Of a DNA stretch of 15,744 nucleotides, positions 1 through 7,377 are shown one piece after another. Positions within the stretch are counted from its first letter, which is position 1, and every line of letters starts with the position of its first letter. Made by a program: the position numbers and the translations under genes. Below the pieces are notes generated by a model, which was not told where the DNA came from, searched no databases, and saw only the letters and a list, made by a program, of their open reading frames with translations. Source of the stretch: Pseudomonas sp. (GTDB lineage: Bacteria > Pseudomonadota > Gammaproteobacteria > Pseudomonadales > Pseudomonadaceae); the NCBI GenBank assembly GCA_026398835.1, contig JAPLSD010000827.1, positions 1-15,744 on the forward strand, given 5' to 3'.

Positions 1-6
1 ATTGAC

Positions 7-192
7 TCAATGCCTCGTTTTGCGCTCCAGCAAACGCACGCCGAGTGACAGCGGATAACACAGCGCAAAGTAAATGACGCCGACGAGGATGTAGATCTCC
101 AGCGGCATGAAGTACACCGAGCTCAAATCCTGGGCGCGCAAAATCAGATCCGGCGCCGCGATCAGCGAAGCCACTGACGTGTCTTTCAACAG
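7..192 (-). pseudogene. 3' fragment of a polar amino-acid ABC transporter permease (HisM/GlnP type)
   Basis: Reading leftward from 192, the frame gives LLKDTSVASLIAAPDLI and then a final hydrophobic segment ending ERKTRH and a TGA stop. This is the normal C-terminal end of a HisM/GlnP-family membrane permease, which carries polar amino acids across the inner membrane with a HisP-type ATPase. Only about 60 of the usual 215-250 residues are present. In this frame a TAG stop sits directly upstream (193-195), so no start or upstream part exists. The missing N-terminal half seems to survive at the end of the adjacent permease frame (about 199-265), out of frame with this piece. The middle of the gene, including the EAA loop, has therefore been deleted. 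Non-functional. Confidence 0.7.
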
Positions 193-785
193 CTATTGCT
201 CGAGAGTCGCGCCAGCGCCACCAGCAGACCGACGATCAAGCCGATGACCAGCGCACCGAATGCCAATTGAAGGTAGATGATTGCCAGCAGGAAGTAGATC
301 AGGTTGGTCTGGTAGGTTTCGCTGACCAGCATTCGCGCCTTGAACGTCAGTTCAGGCACCGCCGCCGATGCCAGGGACGTGTCCTTGAGCAGACCGATGG
401 CGAAGTTGGCCATCCCTGGAATGGCGACCTTGAACGCCTGTGGCAGCACGATAATGCGCATTGCCAGAGAGCGGGTCATGCCGATGGAAAACGCCGCTTC
501 GCTTTGTCCACGATCGATGGTGCGGATGCTCGAACGGAACACTTCCGACAGAATCGCTGCGCCGTTCAGACCGAAACCGATGATCGCCGCACCGATCGCC
601 GGCAACGTGATACCGATGTAGGTCAGCCCGAAGTACAGAATGAACAACTGGGTCAGGATCGGTACGTTGCGAAACACCTCCAGGTACACGCTGGCGATCA
701 AGCTCAGCACGCGGCTGCGCGAGAGCCGCATCAGCGCCAGACGCGGTTTGCGCCGAGCAACCCTGCGACCGGCTCGAAGAGCCAA
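186..785 (-). pseudogene. Truncated and fused polar amino-acid ABC permease (possibly cystine-type)
   Basis: The 199-residue frame has a clear HisM/GlnP permease core. It contains YLEVFRNVPILTQLFILYFG, the cytoplasmic EAA loop GQSEAAFSIGMTRSLAMRI..LPQA, and LLKDTSLASAAVPELTF. The N-terminal membrane segments before LALMRLSRSRVLSL are missing, and the only in-frame start is a TTG followed by an Arg-rich, permease-unlike stretch. After LLAIIYLQLAF the sequence stops looking like a permease C-terminus. It reads GALVIGLIVGLLVALARLSS, which is typical of the N-terminal first loop of another permease of this family, and then ends NSC-stop. I infer that two neighbouring permease genes were fused by deletion. 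With both ends abnormal it is probably not functional, although the long open frame leaves some doubt. Confidence 0.65.
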
Positions 786-799
786 TATCAGCAGTAATC

Positions 800-919
800 A
801 TGTCGGCAGCAGATTCGCGCTGGGAACTGGCCAAGGCCGCTGTCTATCCTGCCTCTGACGAATCGACGTTCATGGTGGGGACAGAATTATTGGTGGATGG
901 AGGCGTCGGCAGTTTGTGA
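800..919 (+). pseudogene. 3' remnant of a short-chain dehydrogenase/reductase (SDR)
   Basis: The plus-strand frame reads ELAKAAVYPASDESTFMVGT and then ELLVDGGVGSL before the TGA at 917-919. This is the conserved end of classical NAD(P)-dependent short-chain dehydrogenases (E-x-A-x-A-V-x-x-x-A-S-D-x-S-x-F-x-x-G-x-E-L-x-V-D-G-G). Only about 33 recognisable residues of a roughly 250-residue enzyme remain. The Rossmann TGxxxGxG motif and the YxxxK catalytic site are absent. A Pro stands where Leu is usual (VYPASD), consistent with drift. Its stop lies one base before the stop of the convergent HAD gene. To its left it abuts the truncated permease head-to-head, so the 5' ends of both genes are gone. 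Confidence 0.8.
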
Positions 920-920
920 G

Positions 921-1745
921 CTACACGCCCAATCCATCCTGATTCCCGACCACAGGCAGAGGGGGCTGGCGGGACGAGAGCAGTTTATCCACGGCCTCGA
1001 CAAACCCAACCCCACCGGGCCCTTGAGTGATCCAGCGGGGTGGCGTGGATAGCTGCGACAAGTATTTGCGCACGGTACTCACACCCACTGTGTGACGGAA
1101 GAAATCGAACATCGGTGCATCATTGGTCGAGTCGCCGGAATACAGAACGGCATCGCGATTCTCATTGATATCCAGACCATAAACCTCAGCCAGAATACGC
1201 CTGGACATACTCAGCTTGTCATAGCCGCCAAGCCAACCCAGGACCCACAGATTGTTGACGGTGACATCGGCGCCTGCTTCGCCCAAAGCCTCCACTATCG
1301 CCTGCCGAGTCTCGGAATGCTCCGGCAGGGAAAAGGCCAGGCTCGTCAACCTGAACGGCTGATCGCTGGCCAGTATCGCTTCGGGTACCCGGGCTTGAAC
1401 CTGTCGAGCGATGGCCTGCAGTCGACTCGACACCCTGGCCTGCTCGGCATCGGAGTGCCAGAAATGCCGATGCAGCTCGTGCCCATCGACTGCGCGCTGG
1501 AAAAACAGCCCTCCGTTTTCCCCGATCACACCGTCCACCGGCCACATCCGAGCCATTTGATCGCACCACCCGGCGGGTGCCGCCGTGACCGGAATAACGC
1601 GGATGCCGTACGCCTGTAAACGCTCCAAGGCAGTGTAAGTAGCGGCAGCCAAACGGCCCTGGTAAGTCAGGGTTTCATCCATGTCGGTGAGGACGAAACG
1701 AACGCTGTGAAATTCGGAATCAGAGGCGGTAAACAACGGTTGCAT
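921..1745 (-). CDS. HAD-superfamily phosphatase, class IIB (Cof/mannosyl-phosphoglycerate phosphatase-like)
   Basis: A cytoplasmic haloacid-dehalogenase-type phosphohydrolase. Motif I is VLTDMDETLT, with the nucleophile Asp and the general acid Asp two residues on. Motif II is the Thr in PVTAAPAGW. The Lys of motif III is in YDKLSMSRRIL, and motif IV is GDSTNDAPMF. VIGENGGLFF is typical of the IIB cap subclass. An upstream ATG at 1757 gives four extra residues, but the ATG at 1745 has GAGGA five bases before it while the upstream one has only a weak A-rich stretch, so 1745 is preferred (274 residues). The gene is monocistronic: convergent SDR remnant on one side, broken molybdoenzyme fragment upstream. 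Phosphatases of this type act on sugar phosphates or similar small molecules; the substrate cannot be read from sequence. Confidence 0.88.
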   Translation of the reverse strand: MQPLFTASDSEFHSVRFVLTDMDETLTYQGRLAAATYTALERLQAYGIRVIPVTAAPAGWCDQMARMWPVDGVIGENGGLFFQRAVDGHELHRHFWHSDAEQARVSSRLQAIARQVQARVPEAILASDQPFRLTSLAFSLPEHSETRQAIVEALGEAGADVTVNNLWVLGWLGGYDKLSMSRRILAEVYGLDINENRDAVLYSGDSTNDAPMFDFFRHTVGVSTVRKYLSQLSTPPRWITQGPGGVGFVEAVDKLLSSRQPPLPVVGNQDGLGV

Positions 1746-1787
1746 GGAAGTCCTCATTTTCTTTGAAAGGGCCAGAATGGCTCAAGA

Positions 1788-2028
1788 CTACAGAGCTAAA
1801 TCAGGGTCTCGGATGACGCTAAACGTCGATGAGTGAGCGCCGGGTTCTGCGAGATAACTGCGGCGCACCGCAGGCCGCATAATCCGTGTCGGCGAGGTGA
1901 TGGCCTCGGGAATCGAGGTACCGATGGGCGACGGATCCGGGTCCCACTCCGCCGGCAGCATGGCCGCAAGTTTTCCGTCGACGACCTGCGGGCGGTACGC
2001 CCCCCCAATGCAACGAAGTAAAACTCAT
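1788..2028 (-). pseudogene. 5' remnant of a BisC/TorZ/DMSO-reductase-type molybdoenzyme, frameshifted and truncated
   Basis: The frame from ATG 2028 begins MSFTSLHWG and then hits a run of seven G (C2000-C2006 on the plus strand). Removing one G continues as HWGAYRPQVVDGKLAAMLP, then PDPSPIGTSIPEAITSPTRI and MRPAVRRSYL. This matches the N-terminal pattern of biotin-sulfoxide/TMAO reductases: T-x-HWG at the start, a DPDPSPIG stretch, and TRI-x-RP-x-VR-x-x-x-L before the molybdopterin domain. About 65-70 of roughly 750 residues remain. Past about 1826 the frame no longer resembles the family, and it stops at 1788. It lies 46 nt after the ABC ATPase stop on the same strand, so it was probably the last gene of the sulfur operon. 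These enzymes use bis-MGD molybdenum to reduce S- or N-oxides. No function is expected now. Confidence 0.75.
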
Positions 2029-2074
2029 GGTGCGATCAACTCCCTGACACATCTTTGTTGGCTGAGAATAACCC

Positions 2075-2869
2075 CTACCAGCTCTCCCCCAGCCCAAGCA
2101 AGCCCATTATCTGGCGGCGCAGGTCCACCAGATAGGGATCGTCGCGATGACGCGGGTAAGGCCGTTCGATGGTCAGTTGCGCCTTGATCGCGGCCGGTCG
2201 GTCACTGAAGACGATAACCCGATTGGCCAGCAGCAAGGCTTCTTCGACATCGTGGGTGACCAGCAGCGCGGTGTAGCCCTGGCGCTGCCACAAGTCGATC
2301 AACTCCTTCTGCATGGTGATGCGGGTCAGCGAATCCAGCTTGCCCAGAGGCTCGTCGAGGATCAGCAGACGCGGTTCGTTGACCAGCGCCCGAGCCAACG
2401 CCACACGCTGGGCCATGCCGCCTGACAACTGGCGCGGATAAGCTCGGGCGAATTGACTGAGGCCGACTTTTTCCAGCGCCGCATCGACCTTGCCGGAATG
2501 GGTTTTGAGCAGGCCTTGGGCTTCCAGGCCAAGGGCGACGTTGTCCCACACGCGCCGCCACGGGTACAGCGTCGGGTCCTGAAACACCGCAACCCGACTC
2601 GGGTCCGGGCCGGTAATCGGCGCGCCATCGGCCAATAAAGCGCCGGAGTCCGCAGGTTCCAGCCCTGCCACCAGCCGCAACAGCGTGGACTTTCCGCAGC
2701 CCGAAGGCCCGAGCAACGCGACGAATTCACCGGGTGCCACGTCGAGGGAAACCCGTTCCAGTACCGGTAAACGCTGACCGTCCAGGGCAAAACCGTGACT
2801 CAGGTTATCAATGCGCAACGCCAGCCCCGCGCTAGCAGGCGCTGTGGATCCGTGTGCCAGTGCTACCAT
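2075..2869 (-). CDS. Sulfonate/nitrate/taurine-type ABC transporter ATP-binding protein (SsuB/TauB-like)
   Basis: 264 residues, the normal size for the family. It has Walker A GPSGCGKST (about residue 55), Q-loop VFQDPTLYPWRRV, signature LSGGMAQR, Walker B LLILDEPLGKLD and the switch His in VTHDVEEAL. The PWRxVxDNV stretch after the Q-loop is typical of SsuB/TauB/NrtD ATPases. It energises the permease encoded just upstream at the inner face of the cytoplasmic membrane. The ATG overlaps the permease stop by 7 nt, and AGGAG lies eight bases before it, indicating translational coupling. The downstream neighbour is the broken molybdoenzyme. All catalytic motifs are intact. Confidence 0.93.
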   Translation of the reverse strand: MVALAHGSTAPASAGLALRIDNLSHGFALDGQRLPVLERVSLDVAPGEFVALLGPSGCGKSTLLRLVAGLEPADSGALLADGAPITGPDPSRVAVFQDPTLYPWRRVWDNVALGLEAQGLLKTHSGKVDAALEKVGLSQFARAYPRQLSGGMAQRVALARALVNEPRLLILDEPLGKLDSLTRITMQKELIDLWQRQGYTALLVTHDVEEALLLANRVIVFSDRPAAIKAQLTIERPYPRHRDDPYLVDLRRQIMGLLGLGESW

Positions 2870-3909
2870 TTCATCGCTCCTTTTTGCCAGGCCAACAACC
2901 GATCACGGATCAGGAAAAGCCCGGAGATCAGCCCCGAGCAGGCCAGCGCCATGATCAACAGCGCCGCGTACATATTGGCGTAGGCCGCCCACCCCTGGGC
3001 CCATTGCAAATACCAGCCGATGCCGGATTTGACGCCCATCATTTCCGCTACCACCAGGGTCGAGAACGAGGCGCCAAGCCCCATGAACAAACCGACGAAC
3101 ACATGGGGCAACGCCGCCGGAATGGCCACTTTGAAAATCAGAAAGCCCTGCTTCGCACCCAAGGTCCGGGCCACGTCGTAATAGGCTTTATCGACACTGG
3201 CAACACCGGACCAGGTCAGCACCGTCACCGGAAACCAGGTCGCCAGGGCGATCAGGAACACGCTGGCACTCCAACTGGTGGGAAACAGAAAGAAGCACAG
3301 CGGCAACAACGCCGTCGAAGGCACCGGACCGAGAATGCGCAGGACCGGATGCAGCCAATAGCCGATACTGCTCGACCAACCGATGGCAACCCCCGCGACA
3401 AAACCGGTCACTGCGCCCAGCGCCACGCCGCTCCCCAGCAACAGCGCCGAATGCAGCAAGCTGTCGGCCAGGCGCGGCCAGTCTTCGACATAGACATCAA
3501 GCAGCGCTTGCGGCGGTGCGAAGAACGGCACCGGCAGCAGGCCCAGCTTGGCGGTGAGCAGCTCCCAGATGCCCAACAGAATCGGCAACGCAATCAACCA
3601 CGCGCCGGCTGCACAGATGCCCAACAGAATCGGCAACGCAATCAACCACGCGCCGGCTGCACAAATACGGCTGGCGACTTTCGCCGACCAGTGACCGACG
3701 ATGCCCAGAAAGACAATCAAGGCCGCCACCGCCAGACACAAATTCGCCAAACCCTGGGTCATCGGCCAGACGCGAATGGCATTGGGTAAGTAGCTGATCA
3801 TCAGCGCGACCGCCACCCACGCCGCCACCGCCACCGCGCCTTGTCGCCAGACCTTGAAGGCCCGCTGCGTCAGCGGCCCCGCCAATGTTGAAGCCTCAGC
3901 TGAAGACAT
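2863..3909 (-). CDS. Sulfonate/taurine-type ABC transporter permease (SsuC/TauC-like) with an internal 16-residue duplication
   Basis: Inner-membrane component of the importer. The cytoplasmic coupling loop is clear: DVARTLGAKQGFLIFKVAIP, the EAA-type motif of the BPD_transp_1 family. Relative to SsuC it has roughly 80 extra N-terminal residues with about two predicted membrane segments. The first core helix contains a perfect tandem copy of ICAAGAWLIALPILLG encoded by a 48-bp direct repeat (3566-3661). This makes an unusually long hydrophobic stretch of about 35 residues before WELLTAKLGLLP. Two starts are possible. ATG 3942 would overlap the upstream binding-protein gene by 47 nt with a weak ribosome site. 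ATG 3909 has GGAG about ten bases upstream and overlaps by 14 nt, so it is preferred (348 residues). The duplication may affect topology; whether transport survives is unknown. Confidence 0.88.
   Translation of the reverse strand: MSSAEASTLAGPLTQRAFKVWRQGAVAVAAWVAVALMISYLPNAIRVWPMTQGLANLCLAVAALIVFLGIVGHWSAKVASRICAAGAWLIALPILLGICAAGAWLIALPILLGIWELLTAKLGLLPVPFFAPPQALLDVYVEDWPRLADSLLHSALLLGSGVALGAVTGFVAGVAIGWSSSIGYWLHPVLRILGPVPSTALLPLCFFLFPTSWSASVFLIALATWFPVTVLTWSGVASVDKAYYDVARTLGAKQGFLIFKVAIPAALPHVFVGLFMGLGASFSTLVVAEMMGVKSGIGWYLQWAQGWAAYANMYAALLIMALACSGLISGLFLIRDRLLAWQKGAMKW
3566..3661. repeat. Perfect 48-bp tandem duplication inside the permease gene
   Basis: Two identical 48-base copies lie at 3566-3613 and 3614-3661, with two further matching bases after the second copy. 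The unit length is a multiple of three, so the permease frame is kept and the protein gains one extra copy of ICAAGAWLIALPILLG. The exact identity of the copies suggests a recent slippage or recombination event. Confidence 0.97.
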
Positions 3910-4969
3910 CGGCAGTGATCTCCTTGGCGAACTCGCCGGCATTGGTGCTCTGACGAATGACTTCCACGGTTTGCAGGTCGCTGACGTAGGTGGTGATTTC
4001 TTTGGTCAGCAGCGCCCCAACAGCATGGTGGCCGTGGGTATGGTCGTGCAGGATCGCCTCGACTTCTTCGGTGGAGGTATTCAGCGCATAGGCCTGGAAG
4101 CCCTTGGCTACGGCCTCGGGATGCTGGACCGAATAATCGTGGGCCTCGAGAATCGCTTGGGTCAGGGCCGCCGCCACGCGTTTTTCGTCACGCACTAATT
4201 TGCCGGTGACGCCGACAACGCAGCAGCTGAGGTTGGTGTATTCCTCCACCAGGTTAGTGGACAGTTCCTGGGCTTTGCCGGACTTGATCAAACGGTACAT
4301 GAATGGATCGCTGCCGCTGACCGCCTGGACTTCGCCACGCTCCAGCGCCGTGCCCAGCAGGTCGGCCGGATACAGCCGCCATTCCACATCACGCACCGGA
4401 TCGATGCCGTGTTTTTTCAGCAAGATGGAGAAGAAGTTGCGGTCCGGGCTGGCCATGTCGGTGACGCCGATGGCTTTACCTTTGAGGTCTTCGAGTTTAT
4501 GCACCTTGCCGTTGACTGCACTGAGCAAGCGCAGGCAACCACCGTGAGTGCCGGCGGTGAGCTTGACGTCGAAGCCCTGTTCCAGCGCCTTGAGCCAGCG
4601 CAACGCCATGCCGACGCCGGCATCGGCCTTGCCGGTGGCGATGGCTTCGAGCAGCACTTCGGTGGAGTTGCCGAAGTTGACCAGCTCAACGTCGAGGTTG
4701 TGCTTCTTGAAGAAGCCTTGCCCGTGAGCGATGACCACAGGCGCCAGGCATACCGCGTTGAGATTGACCGCCAGTTTCAGCGCACGCGGTGTGTCCAGAC
4801 GGATGAAGTCGCCAGTACCTGTGGGCTCAGTTCCGGTATCGACAGAGTGTCCGGCGTGTTCATCGGCAGCCCGGCTGGAGCGCGGCAAAGACATCAGCAG
4901 CGGGCTCGCCAGGGCGACGCTTACCAGACCCAGCAGGTGACGACGGGTCAAACGATCGAAAACAGCCAT
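3896..4969 (-). CDS. Periplasmic ABC substrate-binding protein, NrtA/SsuA/TauA-like, with Tat-type signal and His-rich segment
   Basis: 357 residues. The N-terminus TRRHLLGLVSVALASPLLMS has a twin Arg followed by a hydrophobic core, compatible with Tat export (perhaps folded with a ligand or cofactor), and probable cleavage after SRAA. The body fits the NMT1/SsuA type II binding-protein fold: LKLAVNLNAVCLAPVVIAHG, GFFKKHNLDVELVNFG, ATGKADAGVGMALRWL, LEDLKGKAIGVTDMASPD. Near residue 305 there is a HDHTHGHH stretch, unusual for plain sulfonate binders. AAGGGA lies seven bases before the ATG. The gene is 29 nt after the monooxygenase and overlaps the permease start, so it is probably the cognate binding protein for this permease and ATPase. 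The substrate is not determinable; an organosulfur compound is inferred from the neighbours. Confidence 0.88.
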   Translation of the reverse strand: MAVFDRLTRRHLLGLVSVALASPLLMSLPRSSRAADEHAGHSVDTGTEPTGTGDFIRLDTPRALKLAVNLNAVCLAPVVIAHGQGFFKKHNLDVELVNFGNSTEVLLEAIATGKADAGVGMALRWLKALEQGFDVKLTAGTHGGCLRLLSAVNGKVHKLEDLKGKAIGVTDMASPDRNFFSILLKKHGIDPVRDVEWRLYPADLLGTALERGEVQAVSGSDPFMYRLIKSGKAQELSTNLVEEYTNLSCCVVGVTGKLVRDEKRVAAALTQAILEAHDYSVQHPEAVAKGFQAYALNTSTEEVEAILHDHTHGHHAVGALLTKEITTYVSDLQTVEVIRQSTNAGEFAKEITADVFS

Positions 4970-4998
4970 TCAAATATCCCTTTGGTTAATGGAGGTGC

Positions 4999-6324
4999 TT
5001 AGTCCTTCAGCTCGGCAAGCCCCAGATGCTCACGCAAGGTCGAGCCTTCGTAAGCGCGGCGGAACAACCCTTTGCGTTGCAGGTGCGGAATCACGCTTTC
5101 GACGAATTCGCTGAACGAGCCCGGCAGATAACCCGGCGAGATCACAAAACCGTCGCAGCCTTCGCCCAGGAACAGCTCGGCCAGTTGATCGGCGACTTGT
5201 GCGCCGGTGCCCACCAGTTGCGGCACGCGAACGCTGCTGGCGAAAATCCGCCCCAGTTGCTCCAGGGTGGTATCCGCGCCTTGCATCAGTAGCTTTTCGG
5301 CGGCCGCCGCGTGGATCAGTGGCGATTGGGCGATTTCGGCCAGGGTCGCGGACAGCGCAAAAGGCGACAGGTCGACATTGAGCTGTGAGGCCAGCGTGAC
5401 CAACCCCAACTCCGGACGCGCCAAGGCGTTGTGCCGATCCCGCTTGGCGCGCGCCTCGGCTTCGGTGCCGCCAATGAACGGCATGACCGCCGTCAACACT
5501 TTGCAGCTGTCGGCCTCGCGCCCTTGTTGCACGACCTGCGCACGCACGTCGTCGCGAAAAGCGCGCATGGCGCTCAAGTGCGGATGAATGGTGAAGATCG
5601 CCTCGGCCCAACGCGCACCGAAACGCCGTCCACGACCGGATGACCCGGCCTGGATCAGCACCGGCCGCCCTTGGGGCGTGCGCGGAATATTCAGCGGCCC
5701 TTCAACCTTGAACCACTCGCCACTGTGCTGCACCGAGTGGATTTTCGACGGATCGGCCAGCACCCCGTTTTCGCGGTCCAGCTTGAGCGCGTCGGGCCCC
5801 CAGCTGCGCCACAGCTTCAAGGCCACTTCGACGAATTCGTCGGCGCGGTCGTAACGCAGGTCATGCTCAAGGTGTTTGTCCTTGCCGAACAGACGACCTT
5901 CGCTGTCGTTCATCGAGGTGACGATGTTCCACGCTGCACGGCCCTTTGACAGGTGATCCAGGGTGGCGAATTCCCGGGCGATGTGTGCGGGCTCGTAATA
6001 GGTCGTGGAGCGGGTCGCACCCAAGCCTAGCTTGCGGGTCTGACCGATCAGGTACGACAGGATCGGCAAGGGATCCAGTCGTGTCGCGTCCTGGGCGCCA
6101 TAGCGCAACGCCAATTCCCGGGAGCCGCCCATCTGGTCGCCGACCGCGAGGCGATCGGCGAAGAACAGAAAGTCGAACAGCCCCTCCTCCACGACGTTGG
6201 CGACGCGCGCGTAGTACTCGGGCTCGAGGTAATGACCGAGCGTTTCTGGATGACGCCACACCGCGTGACTGTGAATGACCGGTCCGCTCAGCAAGAAGGC
6301 AGACAGGTGAATTTGACGACTCAT
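4999..6324 (-). CDS. FMN-dependent monooxygenase of the NtaA/SnaA/DszA (SoxA) family
   Basis: 441 residues, the usual size for the class (about 430-460). Family features include FLLSGPVIHSHAVWRHP at the start, LFDFLFFADRLA, STTYYEPAHIAREFATLDHL, GRAAWNIVTSMNDSEGRLFG and PVLIQAGSSGRGRRFGARWA. These are the luciferase-like TIM-barrel and flavin-binding segments of NtaA-type enzymes. Such enzymes take FMNH2 from a separate reductase and oxidise substrates such as nitrilotriacetate, EDTA, dibenzothiophene sulfone or other organosulfur compounds. No flavin reductase gene is present in the window, so reduced FMN must come from elsewhere. GGAG sits seven bases before the ATG. It lies 32 nt after the SsuA-like gene, and the context supports C-S or C-N bond cleavage for sulfur scavenging (inference). 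Cytoplasmic. Confidence 0.92.
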   Translation of the reverse strand: MSRQIHLSAFLLSGPVIHSHAVWRHPETLGHYLEPEYYARVANVVEEGLFDFLFFADRLAVGDQMGGSRELALRYGAQDATRLDPLPILSYLIGQTRKLGLGATRSTTYYEPAHIAREFATLDHLSKGRAAWNIVTSMNDSEGRLFGKDKHLEHDLRYDRADEFVEVALKLWRSWGPDALKLDRENGVLADPSKIHSVQHSGEWFKVEGPLNIPRTPQGRPVLIQAGSSGRGRRFGARWAEAIFTIHPHLSAMRAFRDDVRAQVVQQGREADSCKVLTAVMPFIGGTEAEARAKRDRHNALARPELGLVTLASQLNVDLSPFALSATLAEIAQSPLIHAAAAEKLLMQGADTTLEQLGRIFASSVRVPQLVGTGAQVADQLAELFLGEGCDGFVISPGYLPGSFSEFVESVIPHLQRKGLFRRAYEGSTLREHLGLAELKD

Positions 6325-6356
6325 GGCAAGGCTCCAAGGAACTGGACGTGGTCTTT

Positions 6357-7298
6357 TTACTTGACCTTCGGCGTCCAGACGGTGATGTCGGAAACCTTCA
6401 GCGGCTTGGGCGTCAGCTTCGCTGTGTAATAGGTATCGGCGATGCGTTGCTGCTCGGCCAGTTCATTGATCTTGACCGGGACGATGTCGTAACTGCGGCG
6501 GGTGTTCGCAAGCTCCACGGTGGCGGGCGGAATGTTGCCCCACAGCGGCCCGAGAATCTGCGCGGCCTCCTGCGGATGCGCTTTGACCCACTGCCCGGTC
6601 TCGCGCAGGGTATCGAAGGTGACTTGCAACACATCCGGATGCGCCTCGGCGAACTTCGTGGTCGCCAGGTAAAAGCGGTTGTAGTTGGCCACCCCGTCCT
6701 TGCCATCCGCCAGCACGCGTACGTGACGATCCAATTGCTGGGTCGCCAGGAACGGGTCCCAGATGACCCAGGCATCGACACTGCCATTGGCGAACGCAGC
6801 CCCACCATCCGGTGCTTCCAGGTAACGCGGTGTGATATCGGCGAGGGTCAGCCCGGCTTTTTTCAACGCTGAAATCAGCAGGAAATTGCTGCCCGAGCCT
6901 TTGGAGACCGCCACGGTCTTGCCTTTCAGATCGGCAACGCTGTGGATCGGTGAATGCTCCTGGACGATGATCGCCTGGGCGCTGGACGACGGATTTTCCC
7001 TCGCATAGTAGGTCAGCGGCGCATCGGCCGCCTGGGTGAACAGCGCGAAGGCGTCGGCCACGTCGGCATGCAAATCGACGCTGCCAGCGTTCAGCGAACT
7101 GAGCAGGCCGGTGCTGAATTCATGCCAGTTAACGGTGAAGCCCAAGGGTTTCAGGCGCTCTTCCAGCTGGCCGTTTTGCTTGAGCAGAATCCATAGCGTC
7201 GAGGAACGCTGGTAACTGATATCGATGGCTTGCTGTGCATGAGCCCCCGCTGCAGCGAGCAGCAGACTGGCGGCGACGATGAGTTTTTTCAACTTCAT
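6357..7298 (-). CDS. SsuA-like aliphatic sulfonate ABC transporter substrate-binding protein
   Basis: 313 residues. The start at 7298 is chosen because MKLKKLIVAASLLLAAAGAHA is a textbook Sec signal peptide, with cleavage between AHA and QQ, and AAGG lies seven bases upstream. The open frame extends to 7421, but that 41-residue extension is not signal-like. The mature part matches SsuA: ISYQRSSTLWILLKQNGQLE, HEFSTGLLSSLNAGSVDLHA, VADLKGKTVAVSKGSGSNFL and FANGSVDAWVIWDPFLA. SsuA proteins capture alkanesulfonates in the periplasm. It is the first of two binding-protein genes in this operon, which has only one permease and one ATPase. It may feed that permease or an SsuBC encoded elsewhere. A REP-like hairpin lies between it and the molbindin gene. 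Confidence 0.92.
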   Translation of the reverse strand: MKLKKLIVAASLLLAAAGAHAQQAIDISYQRSSTLWILLKQNGQLEERLKPLGFTVNWHEFSTGLLSSLNAGSVDLHADVADAFALFTQAADAPLTYYARENPSSSAQAIIVQEHSPIHSVADLKGKTVAVSKGSGSNFLLISALKKAGLTLADITPRYLEAPDGGAAFANGSVDAWVIWDPFLATQQLDRHVRVLADGKDGVANYNRFYLATTKFAEAHPDVLQVTFDTLRETGQWVKAHPQEAAQILGPLWGNIPPATVELANTRRSYDIVPVKINELAEQQRIADTYYTAKLTPKPLKVSDITVWTPKVK

Positions 7299-7330
7299 GA
7301 AAGGCCTTGGTGTGGTGTTTTCAGGGTCTG

Positions 7331-7356
7331 CGTAGCAGCTGGCGGCAGCTGCTACG
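7331..7356. repeat. REP-like perfect hairpin between the molbindin and SsuA-like genes
   Basis: The inverted repeat CGTAGCAGCTG-GCGG-CAGCTGCTACG has 11 perfect base pairs and a 4-nt loop. The GTAGCAGCTG core resembles repeated extragenic palindromes common in fluorescent pseudomonads (recalled, not searched). It sits in the 79-nt gap between two co-directional genes and has no T tract in the transcribed direction, so an attenuating or RNA-stabilising role is more likely than full termination. Confidence 0.75.
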
Positions 7357-7377
7357 ATTCGCGTCATGGCTTGAATT

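Noticed and set aside
267..858. Several plus-strand frames opposite the permease remnants
   Set aside because: Gln/Arg/His-rich antisense products without recognisable domains; only the SDR tail (800-919) is real on this strand.
2854..3789. A 311-codon plus-strand open frame with a repeated DAQQNRQRNQPRAGC segment
   Set aside because: It lies antisense to the permease. Its Arg/Gln/His-rich composition is that of a shadow frame, and its repeat is just the 48-bp duplication read on the other strand.
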